From Amylostereum areolatum (Eukaryota; Basidiomycota; Agaricomycetes; Russulales; Stereaceae), in contig SAXG01000006.1 in assembly GCA_012932865.1 (NCBI GenBank), positions 248,001-312,000 on the forward strand: a stretch of 64,000 nucleotides of DNA, given 5' to 3'. The notes below the pieces were generated by a model. It ran no database searches, was not told where the DNA came from, and saw only the letters and a program-made list of their open reading frames with translations. This document shows, one piece after another, positions 62,758 to 64,000 of this stretch (position 1 is the first letter of the stretch; every line of letters starts with the position of its first letter). The translations under genes were made by a program, and so were the position numbers.

Positions 62758-63374
62758 CCTGGACAGTCTACCCCTACGCCTACCTCGCACCCCTCTCTCC
62801 ATCTACCTCTGCCGTCTCCACGACGTTAAAAACCCCCACCACGGACCTCCCGAACGCACCGGTTTTCCTCCCGTTCAACGGAAAGCCGATCACCCCCCAC
62901 AACGACGCACCACTCCCCTACCCTTGGTCCGACGCCGTCACCGTCAACTGCCTCGTCCCCGTACAGAACCTCTGCAAGAAAGATCCCTGGACCGCGCACG
63001 GCCTCAACTTCCGCATCTTCGAGTGGAGGTGGCACAAGGATCACGGTACTGTCGTCCTTGCCCTATACGTCCGGATCACCACGTGCATCAACGTAGATCT
63101 CGAACGCCTTGAATTCACCCTCCACGCCCCCACCTACCACACGTACCTCATCCAGGACGCCCCCAACCCGATCCTCCAAACCAGTTTCACCTCCGTCTCC
63201 CAGTTTAACCGCCGGACGCCCGAATCCACCCCGCCACCAGTCCTCCGTCCCACCATCAAGGGTAAGACCCTTCGTCGCCGCCACCACGAACATAAGATCC
63301 GCCAGGCAGTAAAAGCCGGCTACCTCACCAAGAAACTCCTCGGCCGTCGCCCCATCGTGGTGGACTTCTTCTAG
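62758..63374 (+). CDS. C3 ORF0: ATG-free open frame ending TAG
   Basis: Open in the gag frame from inside the LTR (after the TAG near 62618) to TAG 63372-63374 without a single ATG. Encodes ~205 residues in the internal part: WTVYPYAYLAPLSPSTSAVS, FLPFNGKPITPHNDAPLPY, CLVPVQNLCKKDPWTA, FRIFEWRWHKDHGTVVLALY, LEFTLHAPTYHTYLIQDAP, basic LRRRHHEHKIRQAVKAG and PIVVDFF-stop. Differences from C2 are largely synonymous, which argues for translation, presumably from a near-cognate start. No known domain recognised. Confidence 0.55.
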
Positions 63375-63965
63375 ATCATCATCACGTCCTCCACAGCCCC
63401 TCGCCCCCCCACTCCGAACCTCCCCCCAGGCGTTTTTCGAGACTACTGTCCCGAAGAATACTATATCCTCACCTCGCAGCAGACTAAGGAATTCGTACGT
63501 TGGCTGCACGACGAACCAAACCGGCAACGTCGAGACTGGTACTTCGACGACCGTGACGAACAACCCTACGTTGAAGAATCGGATTTTGCCACCGCTGCGG
63601 ACGTTCTACAGCGCTTCCTGAACCCCCCTCCGACCAACTCGCCCCCACCCCGTCGACGTACTGTAATCGAAGTCCCAGAAGGGATCAACCACAACGACAC
63701 AACTGGGAAGTGGTACGCCTATAGACGGAACAAGAACGGAACCCCAGGACGATCAGTAGTTGAGTGGCAGCCCACTTTGTTCAGTCCCGTCCAAGATCAC
63801 TGGTCATGGCATCATAACCAGCAATTCCTCACCCCCGCCGACTTCCTTGTCGCAAAACAAGTTGAGGACGAAGTTGAAGAAGCAGAAGAACGCCGACGAG
63901 AAACCCTACGCCGCCTTGATCAAGAACTCGCCCAATCCCTCACCGTCCCCCTCCCCTTCGACAAG
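63375..63965 (+). other. C3 ATG-poor Gag N-extension
   Basis: Same frame as ORF0 and Gag, open for 197 codons from the TAG to the gag ATG. Contains FRDYCPEEYYILTSQQTKEF, RRDWYFDDRDEQPYVEESDF, a Pro/Arg linker, WYAYRRNKNGTPGRSVVEW and a helical acidic-basic end. The only sense ATG (63806) is out of frame and stops after three codons. Confidence 0.55.
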
Positions 63966-64000
63966 ATGCCCGACGCCGAATCCAAACCTGCCGTCTCGAA
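63966..64000 (+). CDS. gag: C3 gag start (cut by window end)
   Basis: ATGCCCGACGCCGAATCC, identical start to C2 Gag. Only the first 11-12 codons are in the window. Confidence 0.75.
   Translation, partial: MPDAESKPAVS

Noticed and set aside
63345..63374. C3 ORF0 ends PIVVDFF, resembling a SUMO-interaction core like that in family A.
   Set aside because: C1 and C2 have alanines at the key positions (GCG GCG for GTG GTG), so the motif is not conserved in family C.
1..64000. Host protein genes, tRNAs or rRNAs between the elements.
   Set aside because: All stretches over ~250 bp could be assigned to LTRs, leaders, gag, pol, the B module or hAT; nothing resembled a host gene or structural RNA.

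Overview
The window looks like repeat-rich fungal DNA, probably from a basidiomycete. This is an inference: chromodomain Ty3/Gypsy elements of this type with no intervening host genes suggest it, but no host gene, rRNA or tRNA is present to confirm it. Nearly every base belongs to a transposable element. I name three Ty3/Gypsy chromovirus families A, B and C, a fourth family S seen only as solo LTRs, and a small non-autonomous hAT-type DNA transposon.

Layout. 1-6243: minus-strand tail of an A element (A1-tail, with a hAT copy inside) carrying the 3' half of a B element (B1-tail). 6244-13229: plus-strand C element (C1), full of small indels. 13230-15548: minus-strand B pol fragment (B2). 15549-17927: plus-strand A head (A1-head). 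17928-20004: internally deleted B head (B1-head). 20005-27100: minus-strand, nearly intact C element (C2). 27101-40340: a 12.6-kb palindrome (6.3-kb arms, 636-bp loop) made of A, B, hAT and S sequences. 36995-62173: an A element (A3) that begins in the right arm; it is split by a complete 10.2-kb B element (B4, 43270-60929), which is itself split by a complete A element (A4, 50617-58025). 62174-62337: a B gag scrap (B5). 62338-64000: the 5' end of another C element (C3). Target-site duplications (TSDs) support most nestings. Two TSD pairs whose halves lie about 14-16 kb apart imply that about 7-26 kb is inverted, or misassembled, relative to the insertion history.

How the genes work together. 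Each family encodes Gag with a CCHC knuckle and Pol (aspartic protease, RT, RNase H, integrase, GPY/F-like module, chromodomain). In all three, Gag ends in TTT TGA on a -1 slippery heptamer (GGGTTTT in A and B, GGATTTT in C), with pol in the -1 frame. Three properties look new. (1) The 0.6-1.4 kb leaders before the gag ATG are almost devoid of sense-strand ATG (0-1 against about 14-16 antisense) yet are open in the gag frame, interrupted in A and C by a single in-frame stop. This suggests an N-extended, non-AUG or recoded Gag (ORF0). (2) The short A-family ORF0 ends in a SUMO-interaction-like EVIDLT motif, tandemly duplicated in A4. (3) Family B carries a roughly 2.5-3 kb module after integrase, in the env position: a small CxxC/CxxC protein, two long heavily overlapping ORFs (one coiled-coil with a second CCHC knuckle), a basic protein and two small membrane proteins.

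Decay. Most premature stops I could compare with sister copies are CGA to TGA, pointing to CpG deamination. A block at about 6.9-14.0 kb has a high density of 1-nt indels that crosses element boundaries and may be unpolished assembly.
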